A stretch of DNA of 64,000 bases from Deroplatys truncata (lineage: Eukaryota; Arthropoda; Insecta; Mantodea; Mantidae): contig CM060988.1 of assembly GCA_030765065.1 (NCBI GenBank), forward strand, positions 176,121,065-176,185,064, in the 5' to 3' direction. Both the position numbers and the translations under genes were made by a program. This document shows, piece after piece, positions 49,485 through 60,391 of this stretch. Each line of letters begins with the position of its first letter. Position 1 is the first letter of the stretch. The notes below the pieces were generated by a model that had not been told where the DNA came from, searched no databases, and was given only the letters and a program-made list of their open reading frames with translations.

Positions 49485-51794
49485 CTAGGGATGGACAGAA
49501 AATAACAGTGGTTACTAAAGTAACAAATACAAAGCAACTAGTTACCCAATAACATTACCAAAGTATGAAGACAACTAGTTATCGTGTTAATGATTACTGA
49601 AGAAACAAGACAGTTACCAAGCCTGTGTGACATCATTCACTGCATGTGCACTGCATTGGTATCAGGAACTAGTTATCTCAATATTCATTTAGAACAGTCA
49701 CTGTCACTAGCTTGCCCTGTGACTTAATCACTCAGGGTAGGTTAGCCCAGGAACAAGAAAAAACTGTAGTGTGGGCACTGGATTTCTCAGTACGACTGAC
49801 GATGGGGCAGCAGAGCTGTACAGTAGCGAGACATATACGTACATCTCAACGACACATTCTCTATTACGCATCTTGTTTTATGAATCACAAACTATTTGTG
49901 ATAACTGCAGTATATAAAGACAAAGGAGGGTGTTCCATATTATTAATTTTAATAAAATGGCTGTAAAAAGAAATGGACTTTATTGCACAGAAATGAATAA
50001 ACACTCAAATAAATTACACATACAAAACAATGAAAAAAGTTTACAAAATAACGTTCTTAATTATATGTCTTAGCAATTATGATTAAATTCTGACGAGGTA
50101 ATTAAACAAATCTTTCCTTTGTCCTTGTGAAATGGGATTGTTATTTTACAATGCATACACTATTGATCTAACCAGAGTAGAAATTTACTGTGAACCTGTA
50201 CTACTTTTGTCCTTCAATAGTTTTTCAATATTAGGCACATGCTCTGACTCACATACAAATGAAGAATACATTTTAAGTTATGGTCTGATAGTTGGTTTAT
50301 GTGACATGGCTTATAGGTCTTCATCAGTATAAAAAACTGCTCACATGAATATGTAGATGCAAACATGCTAAGATACCGGGCAGCAAAATCATGAAGTCGT
50401 GGAAACTGTGATCAAGGGAAATTGCTGCAGAAGTCACTCCGATTCTTCCTATTTTGGAATTTGTCTCCGCGTTCTATGTCATTCTGCAAATCTATCACTT
50501 CCAGTTGCAGTATGTTAGGAATAGTATAATTGCAACAAAAAAAAAAAGGTTAGCAAATAACTCAATATCAGGTTCTAGGTCTATCCTTTTTTTAAATCTG
50601 GAGTCGAATTCTTCAATCACTTCTCGTATTATGCGTGCATCTGCATAATGACGTAAATTACACTTCTTTACTTGCTGAAGCACTTTACTATGCTACCATA
50701 ATCCGTACATAAAAATAGTTCTTCCCATGCTTGCAAAAACGTTGATGTTGATGGCCTTGCATTAATGACTATAGCTTCTTCTGATATTGTTCCTCTAGAA
50801 TAATATTAGACTTCCACACATGAGCCTCCATGGAAAAAATCACAACTACATCTGCATTACCACCACTACTGTACTGATACTGGACTCCTCTCGGCCCTGT
50901 CCATGTTGCCCACACAGTCAATGTGTGTCCTGGCATTCCACTTTGTAATGACGGCCACTGAGTCATCTTCACACAGAGTTGCAAGTACATATTTGTTTAG
51001 AAGTGGTTGCAAATATACAATTTCACTAAAATAGGTTCAATACCTCAGAACTAGTTTCGAGGAATCACTTTCTCATCGTCAGCTGATTGCAACTGGTTGG
51101 CTTTCCTCTGATGGTTACAGATATCTCTTTGTCCCTCTAGTGGTGGTTCTACAAGTTTAGTAATCAAATTTTTGTCCATAGGGATGTCGAAATTCATTAA
51201 CCTTGGACGAAATTTCCAAAGAAATATTTTCTCCCAAATGTTTAATTCCGTAGGTTTTTGTGCCTGCTTGATAAGTGATACTGTGTTCTCAATTACATGT
51301 CCCTGTATCCAAAAATGTGCTGGAACTGCTGATTTTTCTTCTTCCCTGGATTTGATGTTTCGAAAATGTTTCTTAAGTCTCGTTTTTATGTTACGCTTAG
51401 TGTGACCAATATAGATTTGTTCACAATCCTATCATTTTTTCACTATGTCTTCTGATTAAAAGTAACATATTTGTTTATTACAGGTGTTGCTTATTGCTTG
51501 AAATATAGGTTACAGGCCTCAGATGACAGGTCAGTCAGCACTGCATTGTATTGTATTAAGATGGTTATGTACATACAATTATAGGTGCACAAGTTTGTGT
51601 TCTTCACAGGTAGATTGGGTACGAATAAACAATTAATGCTGTTTAGTAGCAAAATATGCATGAGCTGCTTAGCTCAAACAACAACTTTGTTCATATTGAA
51701 ACACAGTTATATCTAATCGTTACTGGTAACCGTTAACACACTGTAACTACAAAGTTATAACCACTACTTGAAAATAACTGTTACTTACATACCT
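49485..51794. mobile_element. hAT-like element (candidate) nested in the 3-kb element
   Basis: The left end tagggatggacagaaaataa is mirrored by the right end ttacttacatacct(a), with AACAGTGGTTAC-type sequence on one side and GTAACTGTT/ACCGTTAAC on the other. The flanking octamers ATGCAAAC and ACACGAAC match at 5 of 8 positions. Minus-strand open frames at 50495-50990 have no domain I can name. Confidence 0.5.
51020..51440 (-). mobile_element. Penelope-like fragment: GIY-YIG domain and 3' tail
   Basis: Minus-strand translation: CEQIYIGHTKRNIKTRLKKH, SAVPAHFWIQGH and TELNIWEKIFLW, matching the GIY-YIG region of the element at 33855-35170. The tail carries CTGACGA (51076-51082) and GAAA (51055-51058) in minus-strand order. 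The RT domain is missing. Confidence 0.82.
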
Positions 51795-51959
51795 AACACG
51801 AACATGCAAGCTTGGAGTTTGCAACATTTGGCATAGGCATCTGGCAATAGTGTTCACGTTAATGAAAATCTTTGTGACTGGCCTCATTTATTAACCTGGC
51901 TGCAAGCTTTTGTGTTCGTGTTGCATTTACGTTAACGTTTCTATGTGAATGGGTTCTTA

Positions 51960-52160
51960 CTTTTTGCATGACCACAAGAAAAAGAGAATAGCAACTTACC
52001 ACTTGAGAAAATTATAAGTATCTAAAAATTTAAACTAATAACAAAGAATATCTAGAAAATGGTTAATGCCATAGGCATTTTTGTTTGATGTAAATTGCAT
52101 GCTTTAACAACTTCATAACTAAACTTTCATGCTACAAAGTTCCTTCCAAGCTAGAAAGAT
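51960..52160 (-). repeat. ACTT repeat, right half of the split copy
   Basis: It continues tttttgcatgaccacaagaa and aatggttaatgccatag, then fades into unrelated sequence. Confidence 0.72.
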
Positions 52161-52970
52161 AATCCAAGGTGATATATGATGCAGGTGACTGTGTAAATAG
52201 TCCTGAATTTCAGAGTATAAGAAACTATACAAATGTAATTTCCCCGCTACATCCATATTGACCATGCTCTGTTTTAACTACCAGATCATTAAAATGAGTT
52301 GTTAGTCCACAGTTCATAGGAACAAACCATTCATTTTGAATGATTCATTCATAAGCTATCCATCACAATGTATTTATTTTATGTAACTATGTATGCATTT
52401 ATTTATTTATCTGTACTTGTATAGAGAAGTGCTTTTTTAATGTACACTATAAGAAAAAAGTAATGGAATGCTTTAAATTTACAAGTTTCTTTTGTACAAT
52501 CACAATCTGCATGTTCTGATGCCAAGAGCCTGCTACAGATGACACTGCTCCTATTACGAGTTCTATCGTAGAGTATTCCAAAAGAATTGTCTTCACCGGC
52601 AGAAGGAAATAAATATGTTCTTCTATTTTTATTACAATTAGAAGTGCTCTGAAACAGTCAACTGTAACATAATTCAAGAAAGAAAGCACTGCAGACACAA
52701 GCAGATACTTGGACCATTCAGTTACTATGTATGCTTATCTGGAGTTGCCATGCTGAGGACAGATATGTAATTGTGTGTACGGTGCTCTTAGTTCAGCTAC
52801 ATTACTTTTTTTTTAAAAGTATCTTCAGTTTTAACTCAGTTAACTGACAAGGGAAGCACACACCCTTTCATACAAAACTTGAATTGAAATTTTCATATGC
52901 TTAAATATCTGGATAATAAGGATAACCTATACCTATTTATTTGCAAAGCACTAAAAACTTCTTCAGGCAA
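52161..52970. other. No gene recognised
   Basis: AT-rich sequence. The open frame at 52447-52698 (minus) lacks recognisable domains. Confidence 0.4.
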
Positions 52971-52974
52971 GAGC

Positions 52975-53480
52975 AAAACTACTGTGGGGGAGCTATCATA
53001 GAAAATCACCCCAACGGAAGAAGGATTGCGAAATGTTTGGCAGGAGGCAATTTTGAAGATTTTCAGCATGCATAGGTCTGTTTTTTCAATACTTTTGCTA
53101 AATAAAAAGATAAATTTATTTATATCATTCTTTTAGAAAAGGTAATGCAAAAACATACCCCTAATGGAAAATAGGGTTGAAAAGTTTTTGATGGTAGGCA
53201 CTTTAGAAGATTTTCTGTACGAATGGGGAATTTGACACACACATTCTGTTGGTTGAGTAAAAATACTGTGGGGGTGCTATAAGAATACCACCCATAGTGT
53301 TTGGTGGGAGGCAATTTTGAGGTTCTTCAGCATGAACAGACCTGCTGTCTTATTTATTTTATGAAATAAAAATATAAACAATTCTCTTCATTGTTTGAAG
53401 AGTGGTATAACAAAATCTACTCCAGAATTAGAGAGGGCAATTTTTGAGTTAATGTAACTAAGGTTTTACCACAACAATCA
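52975..53480. repeat. Decayed tandem repeat, unit ~130-150 bp
   Basis: Recurring blocks: actgtgggggagctatc/actgtgggggtgctata (52980, 53266), gaggcaattttgaagatttt/gaggcaattttgaggttctt, cagcatg(c/a)a. About 3 to 4 diverged units. Confidence 0.6.
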
Positions 53481-53800
53481 AGGACCTGGCAATGCCAGGT
53501 ATTTCTGTAACTAATTGCAGGAATAGTGTTGATATGTGTTGGCAATGTAACGGCAGATTTCTATGGGCATTTACCAATGAAGTTTGGACATAAGTTAAAG
53601 TAAACTTCTTATGCTGAAAAGTTGTTGTAAATAGCATGTTCATAAATGTTCACAAATCCCTTACACAGGGAGGTACTGAATGAATAAAATTGACAGATTA
53701 CCTAAAGAATTTCAAAATTTAATCAGTAGTGCTTTATTTAAGTATTGGTTTCCTCTCTAGAATACCTTAATTTAGTTTTTGGGATATGGGAGTAAAAAGT
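53481..53800. other. No gene recognised
   Basis: Nothing supportable. Confidence 0.4.
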
Positions 53801-53804
53801 TGAA

Positions 53805-54340
53805 TTTATTACATTTAGATGACTTACTCTTCTACTATTATTAAAAAGCCCTATTTTGCTGTCTACCCTCTTCATGTTAATTGAGACAAACGTTTGCATA
53901 AATGATTTCAGTAAATTTTTCGTTATGTTTACAAGAGGGATACATGAGGCAGAAGTGACATCAAATCTTTAGATAGCAGGTCACTATATATTGGCTGTGA
54001 AATTCCTAATGACCTAAAACATTTATTTAATGTAAATTGTGTTTTCACAGGATTTAATATTTTTGTATGGATCTCTTGCAGTTTACCAGCTATATAAAGG
54101 TGCACAAAGTTAATTTAGAAGTCTTCTTAGACTATTTGCAGAAAATTAAAAAATATATGTTATTTATAATGCAAATATCTTAAACATGGTATTTTAATCA
54201 AAATCGTTAGAGCGTTTTTGAGAAAATAAAAATGCTGAAAAATTTTCCAGGTAAAGGGTAGTTTAGGGAGGGGGAATTTTTTGAAACTCTTCGTCTCATG
54301 TCTCTAGAAAATGCTAGACTTAAATACCCTGTTTGGTCTC
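53805..54340 (-). repeat. ACTT repeat, partial copy
   Basis: Reverse-orientation blocks gttaattgagacaaacg, atggtattttaatcaaaatc and gtaaagggtagtttaggg. Ends within a CT-rich stretch. Confidence 0.75.
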
Positions 54341-54349
54341 TCTCTCTCA

Positions 54350-54738
54350 CTCACGCGTATTTGGGTATGAAAGGAACTTCACAATTATTCACAGAAAATT
54401 CAAAATATGTGTTTTATTCATGTCAGCATTTCAAATTGTAATCCAATTTGAGACATTTTTTAGCAAATAAACTACAGTGAAAACTTATCCTTGTAAAGGA
54501 TATTTTGGGCTGCAGAAATGTTGTGAAAAATCTTCATGTTGCTTTCTTGAAGGATGCTGAACTTCAATAAAAATTACTAGTATTCTTCAGACGGTTCATC
54601 TTATAGTTATGCTGTCCACAGTGACATACATGGACCTTTTTTTTTTTAAATCAAATGTTTATTTTTAACATATTTTTAATGAAATAGTACTGAATATTTG
54701 GGTGGAATACAGTGCTTTCCCTACCAACTATAAGGAAG
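54350..54738 (-). repeat. ACTT repeat, second partial copy
   Basis: Restarts at tgggtatgaaaggaacttc and ends gtggaatacagtgctttccc. It overlaps the coverage of the preceding partial copy, so it is a separate insertion or a duplication. Confidence 0.7.
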
Positions 54739-54739
54739 T

Positions 54740-56065
54740 AAAAAGCACTTGATTTGTTCAAGCAGAATTCAGTTGTTGATATTTTATATCCTGTGATGGT
54801 TGTGGAGCATATTTTGTTATTGCTTCATTTAATTACACTTGTATGTGGTAGATATACTATATCTGATATAGATAAGGTACCTAGGTTATCAGTATCATTT
54901 AAATATCTAAGCATACACAAGTTTTAGGGTATGTGTGTGTGTGTGTATTTCCCCTGTCAATAGAAAATTTTAAAGGTGAAGTATTTTCATGATTATTGAT
55001 TTTTTAGGATACTGTTAGTTGATATTTATATGTGAATAATTCCACTATAATAGGCTGAAATGCTGTGATTTCTATACCTATATGATTATATAGAGGGAAT
55101 TTGAGGCTGTCTCTTCAGGACAGTTTCAAGAACCACTTAATATATTATGATAATTCCTTCATCATCAGAACGCTTGATACCTAACCTTTATGGAGTGTAT
55201 ATATGAACTGATGTGCATCCTACCTGCTGTAATATGATAAAAAAGCAAAGAGCTGTTCTTCCTATTAACTCAATAACCTGTGATATCAAGAGTACCTGCA
55301 CGACACAAGAGCAGAACAACAGAGCAGTGGCTGAGCCACTTTAAGCTTTGTGTTTGTTTCTTTCCTTGCCTCTTTAGACTTACCCTTCACAGTGAATTTG
55401 AAGAGATGTGTTCTGTGACAACACAAAGCTGTGATTCAAAAACATCCTATGCATCAAGATGTGAATAAAATGCTTTACAGTATCATTGGGAAGACGGCCA
55501 TTGTGTAACATGCAAAAGTGCAGTAGTCTTACTTATAGTGAATTATTTTTGTTATATAAAATGAAAATGTATAAATAATTTAAATCCAAAAATAATAAAG
55601 TAATATAGTGAAACATACTAATTAGGTTTATTTTGAAACCAGTAGAACTCGAGAGACCTGCTTGTGTTATTTTGTTAAATGTAGGGATTCCTCTCCGATT
55701 CTCTCAATTTCTCAGTTTCCTATCCCTCCCTCTATCTTTCTGATCTCATTCTCTCGACGTCCCTTTATTGCCCTGAATCCCTCTTTTCTGTTAACAAAAG
55801 ATATATAATGTTTTGAAAACTGGTAATAAAACTGGGGTGTTACAAATAAAAGCATAGCAAAAAGTTTAATAGTACACAAACTTATGTCCCTTCCTTATGC
55901 TTGTTATGTGATCAGAATTATACAGTTTCTCACGGTAACTATTTAGATACATGAATAGTGCTAACAAAAAGAATCTGATGTGAAAATTCACACGACTTTC
56001 ACTACCCATGACAAATTCACATATAACCGCTATATATTGTAATGGAGCCCTTGGTGAAAAAATTG
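54740..56065. other. No gene recognised
   Basis: It contains an ATTAAA/AATAAA-rich patch near 55465 and a decayed ACTT terminus at 55975-56030 (tctgatgtgaaaattcacac). An open frame at 55280-55468 has no recognisable domain. Confidence 0.4.
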
Positions 56066-56121
56066 AGTTTATTTATGGATGCTCTTTAACTCCTATGGTG
56101 TTTATCATCCCATTCTACAGG
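56066..56121 (-). mobile_element. SINE S1, 3'-end fragment
   Basis: ggatgctctttaactcctat and atcccattctac match the body end of the SINE at 260-545 in reverse. Confidence 0.7.
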
Positions 56122-56785
56122 ATGAACCATTTAAGTTGAGAATGTACAATATCTCCAAAACTAAGCGTTGTAGAAAGAAATGTCTTTAATAAAAGTTGCT
56201 TGATATAATAGGGAAAAGTAAATGCCATTAATTGCTTTTTGTTTGGAGGATGTGTGATGGTCATTTTAGGGTTAATTTTTTTTTTTTAATGGTTGTATCT
56301 ACTTACATATGCGAACAGTTCTTTTTCTATATGAAGATCTGCAAACCACAACATAAAAACTAGTTTTTGGAAAATGTTCTTTGCTTGCGTGTTGACCAGG
56401 CTATGCCTCCAAATATTACACAACTAATGAGGGAGAGAAAAGGGGGGAAAAGCTCAAGAAAGTGTGGAGTTTGGGCAGGGCAGTGATACAAAGTAATGGT
56501 AAGTTATATTATACTGTACATAGTGGAAACTAAAATGCACAAAACTGTGTATTGCTAGAATAATTTGAAAGAGAATGCAAAGAAGCCTCCTATTTTCAAT
56601 ATTTCAAACAGAAAACTGTGGTACCACTGCTTAAACTGTTTGAAGCAGCTTCTTAGACCTATTTATGAAATTGAGTGCCTCTGCAGTTACGTATTTCATG
56701 CTTCTATAAGCACATTAAATTATAACGTTATATTGTTTTAGTGTGGATATATTTCATACAAATACATTTTTTATTATATTTATTT
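56122..56785. other. No gene recognised
   Basis: Nothing supportable. Confidence 0.4.
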
Positions 56786-57030
56786 TACTTGTTTTAACTA
56801 TGTGGTCATATAGCGAAGGATCTGTTAGGAAATACCCCTTGGGTCGGTGTGTGGCAGACCTAGGCCTCATCCCTGTAACACACCATCTTGCTTAAGGACG
56901 TGCCCACAGAGGCCTTAGTACTAGGCAATCGTAACTCTGCTTAAGTGACAGGTAGATTGCATTAGAGTGCTGTCCAGTCTACCTGTTTCCATTGTCTGTG
57001 GATAGATGGCACAGTAATCGTTATTACCAG
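56786..57030. repeat. Dispersed repeat D1, second copy
   Basis: Matches 42080-42562 in the same orientation (gtggtcatatagcgaagg, cctcatccctgtaaca, tgtctgtggatagatggcac). It directly precedes the 88-bp array. Confidence 0.75.
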
Positions 57031-57049
57031 AATGTTCATTATATTTGCT

Positions 57050-57945
57050 TCGGTGTCGATATCAGGACTCCTATCTCTCTTCCGAACGTTCACTAGAGTA
57101 TCAAACACAGGTCTCATCTTTTCTCTTTCACAATCATTCGTTTCAGTATCGATCGCAGGACTCCTCTCTTCCGGTCGCTCACTTGAGTGTCGAATCAGGA
57201 CTCATCTTTTCTCTTACACAATCATTCGCTTCAGTGTCGATCACAGGACTCTTCTCTCTCGTCCGGTCGCTCACTTGAGTGTCGAACACAGGCCTCATCT
57301 TTTCTCTTTCACTTTCAGTATGATCGCAGGACTCCTCTCTCTCTCTTCCGGTCACTTACTAGAGTGTCGAACGCAGGACTTGTTTTCTCTTTTTCAATCA
57401 TTCACTTAGTTTCGATCGCAGGACTCTTCTCTCTTCCGGTCACTCACTAATGTGTCGAACACGGGACTTATCTTTTCTCTTTCACAACCACTCTCTTCAG
57501 TGTCGATCGCAGGACTACTCTCTCTTCCGTCCGCTCACTAGAGTGTCGAACACAGGATTTTTTTCTCTTCCTCAATCATTCCAGTGTCAATCGCAGGACT
57601 CCTATCTCTCTCTTCGGATTACTCACTAGAATGTCGAACACAGGATTTATTTTTTCTCTTCCTCAATCATTCCAATGTCAATCGCAGGACTCCTATCTCT
57701 CTCTTCGGATTACTCACTAGAGTGTCGAACACAGGACTTATCTTTCCTCTTCCACAATCACTCACTTCAGTGTCGATCGCAGGACTTCTCTTCTCTTTTC
57801 CGGACGCTCACTAGAGTGTCAAACACAGGACTCCTCTTTTTTCTTCCGCAATCACTCACTTCAGTTTCAGACGCAGGGGTCCTCCTTTCTCTTCCGGTCG
57901 TTCACTAACTGTCGAACAGAGGACTCCTCTCTATCACTCGCAGAA
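57050..57945. repeat. Tandem array: ~10 copies of an ~88-bp unit made of two ~44-bp halves
   Basis: Units begin near 57053, 57141, 57229, 57315, 57403, 57495, 57580, 57671, 57765 and 57859. Each has a half with GTGTCGATCGCAGGACTC and a half with GTGTCGAACACAGGACTC, separated by CT-rich spacers (ctctcttccggtcgctcac, cttttctctttcacaatcat). The open frames through it change from unit to unit and are not genes. Confidence 0.93.
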
Positions 57946-58305
57946 AAGCACTCGGCGCTGAACTTCACATTAACAACCTTACTTACTGTGTCACCAGAGC
58001 ACTGGCTTATAGATAACTGCAGGATAGTTCGAGAATGTTTGCGGCGTCGGAAGAAACGGAGAAGGCAAGGCCTCTAGAAACTTTCATCCAGAGCGGGAGG
58101 AGAGAAATAAATATTCAAAAATCTCTCCTGGCGTCTCGATAGCATTTCCGGAATTTCCGTTGCCGAGAGGGATTCCTCCCTTCCACCAACCAATTTTGCG
58201 TCGGCCAGCACTGAAGGGCACGCCCGCCACTCACCATGAGGCCCGGCCCGCGAGAGCTACGTCACATTGTTTTTCATAACACTGACGGTGATTGATATCC
58301 TCTTT
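57946..58305. other. GC-rich, CpG-containing block, unassigned
   Basis: It has clearly higher GC than its surroundings (gcgtcggaagaaacgg, cgttgccgagaggg, gaggcccggcccgcgag). No coding frame, TIR or LTR boundary was identified. It adjoins the 88-bp array and may belong to the same element. Confidence 0.5.
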
Positions 58306-58309
58306 CTTT

Positions 58310-58418
58310 ATTTTATCTACTACGTATCTATGTTAGGTTTCATTCCGCCCCAAAAATTTCATATCGAGATTTCATCGGAAGTAGATATACATGCTTTCAC
58401 AAGCTTTGAACCTCAAAA

Positions 58419-58456
<38 letters not shown>

Positions 58457-58497
58457 TATGTGTGTGTATGTGTGTGTGTGTGTGAACAGCATATCTA
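58310..58497 (+). repeat. ACTT repeat, 5'-end fragment with GT expansion
   Basis: It opens atctactacgtatctatg and passes through tatcgagatttcatcgg. The internal site is a long GT tract followed by gaacagcat. Confidence 0.78.
58422..58485. repeat. (GT)n microsatellite
   Basis: About 30 GT units with a few GTAT interruptions, at the internal microsatellite site of the ACTT repeat. Confidence 0.95.
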
Positions 58498-58582
58498 AAA
58501 CATCTGATGTGATACATTCATATGACCTTCTCTACACTCTATAGTTTACTAGTGCGTATACAAACTATTCTTACTAAAGCGG
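58498..58582 (-). repeat. ACTT repeat, 3'-end fragment
   Basis: acatctgatgtgatacattc and agtgcgtatacaaactattc match the family's 3' terminus in reverse, abutting the preceding fragment. Confidence 0.75.
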
Positions 58583-59085
58583 TTAATACACCGTGTATTT
58601 TTAACACCTCATCAAATATATCATTATTTTCACTCACAGAACCAGCAATCATTTTGGATGCTTTCACGAAAAACACGTCTTAACATTAAAATTAAAGCTG
58701 ATTCGTCTCTTACTAGGCATGAAAAGTCTTCAAATGTAAGCAACGAAAAGAAAGAACAGAAACTAAAATAATGAACATTTGAAAACAGAAATAATAGGTT
58801 TGCATTAACAAAATGAAACAGTCTTACAAAACTGATTCAATCCCCCACTCCTTCGAAGCAAAGGCCGCTGAAAGAAGATTCACAAAATGCATCTTTTATA
58901 AAGCTACCATAGATGTTTATATTTGTTCACAAAATCACAGTAGTAAATTGAGTTCTCAGTGTAAACATTCAAATGTTTAACACGCGCTTGCGATAAAAAG
59001 AAAGAAACAAAGGAGGATCGCAGAACTTCATGCATGCCCGTTAGATGACATAATTCGGAAAAGTGTGAAATTAAAACATGGAATA
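58583..59085. other. No gene recognised
   Basis: Nothing supportable. Confidence 0.4.
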
Positions 59086-59089
59086 TTTC

Positions 59090-59907
59090 TAAAACGGCTA
59101 ACGCTACGAACAAAATTGTTAAACACAGAATGTGTGTTTTAATGAACTCTACAATGCTTCTCTAATAAATTTAGGTTTATGTATTATGGTTTTCTAGTTA
59201 TACAAGTTTATATAAAATCAAACAAATAAAAAGGATTTCACATGGTACTCCCAGAAAATTCAAGATAGATATTTTATTTGTCATGTAAATATATTAAATA
59301 TTCATTCATTCATTCATTATCTGTTTACCCTCCTCTTATGTAGGACTTACACCCCCCCAGGACTTACAGGCGGGTGCCTGGGGTCAGAGGCCCGTCGAGG
59401 AGCAGACACTCATGGATCAGACAGAGCATCCAGGATGGGTGATCAGCCCGATGCCTGGTATGGGATGAAGGAAGTAGATGAGTCGAAATGTTGGTGAAAT
59501 GGATGAAAGGAAAGGTGATGATGGAGCAGTTGGTGGAAATATATTAAATATGTGATATTTTAATAAAAATAGTTACAACCATTTTTGCGATAATCGGAAA
59601 TTTCGAAAAATGTTCCATGAAAAAGGGTAGTTTAGAATGGGGGATTTTCGTTGAAAATCTTCGTGTTGCATCTTTGGAAGTTACTGAGCCTAAATACCAA
59701 GTTTGGTATTTATTCAACTTTTCGCTTTTGAGTTATGCTGTTCTCACACACACACACACACAGACAGACACAAACACATAGGACATTTTTGCAAAAATGC
59801 TTTATTTGGATTCAGGGGCCTCCAAACATTTTTGGTGAAATCTCGGTATTGAATTTTTTGGTGGAATTCAATACCTTCTCTACCTACTACGTACAGGTAG
59901 AGAAAGT
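59090..59907 (-). repeat. ACTT repeat copy interrupted by a SINE
   Basis: Family blocks on both sides of the SINE (aattgttaaacacagaatg, attttaataaaaatagt) and the terminus ggtagagaaagt at 59896-59907. A short (CA)n lies at 59747-59762. Confidence 0.82.
59301..59536 (-). mobile_element. SINE S2, 5'-truncated copy with 14-bp target duplication
   Basis: AAATATATTAAATA flanks both ends (59287-59300 and 59537-59550). The plus-strand left end is (ATTC)n, the reverse of a (GAAT)n 3' tail. The body matches 48245-48605, but the tRNA-like head is missing. Confidence 0.9.
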
Positions 59908-60391
59908 AAAAATCTTATGTGAACATTTACACGTGTTTCTCTACCCATGGCATTCACATATGTCGTATATCAACAGTATTCATTGAAGCTTATTCTACTA
60001 TCCATGTTACGTTGTTCACATTCACAAGACTTTCCTTACGCATACTTCTACAAACTAATCTTACAAAAGCTGATTCTTCTATCGGCTTCATGTTAATTCA
60101 AATGAACATTTGCAGAAATGGGTTTATTACACATTTCGTTGTGGGTACAAGGGGAATACAGTAGGCTAAGCGAGTCAAATCCATCGCTATGTGGGGCGTT
60201 GAAATACCGTTCTTTTTACATGACTATCAGAAAAAGAAAACCAAATCAGTAGTGACTTACAACTTGAAAAAAAGTTGAAGTATTTGAAAACTCAAACTAA
60301 TAACAAAGAATACCTCGGAAATGTTTAACGTCAGAAAAAAAATATATTAAACATAAATTGTGTGGTTTATCGAGATTTAGATTTTTATGTA

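Larger units (their letters stand above)
48920..51956. mobile_element. Harbinger-like TIR element, 3 kb, holding nested elements
   Basis: Ends gggcccattcacatagaaat and tttctatgtgaatgggttc are inverted copies of about 30 bp. TTA occurs on both sides (48917-48919 and 51957-51959), and the flanking ACTT copy is continuous across the insertion. Inside lie a 52-bp tandem duplication, a hAT-like element and a Penelope fragment. No Harbinger transposase was recognised. Confidence 0.85.

Noticed and set aside
57032..57908. Overlapping open frames resembling a repetitive protein
   Set aside because: They lie in the 88-bp tandem array. Unit lengths of 84-94 bp shift the frame from copy to copy, so no protein repeat is conserved.
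57050..57945. CRISPR-like array
   Set aside because: Spacers are also repeated and the context is eukaryotic; it is a minisatellite.
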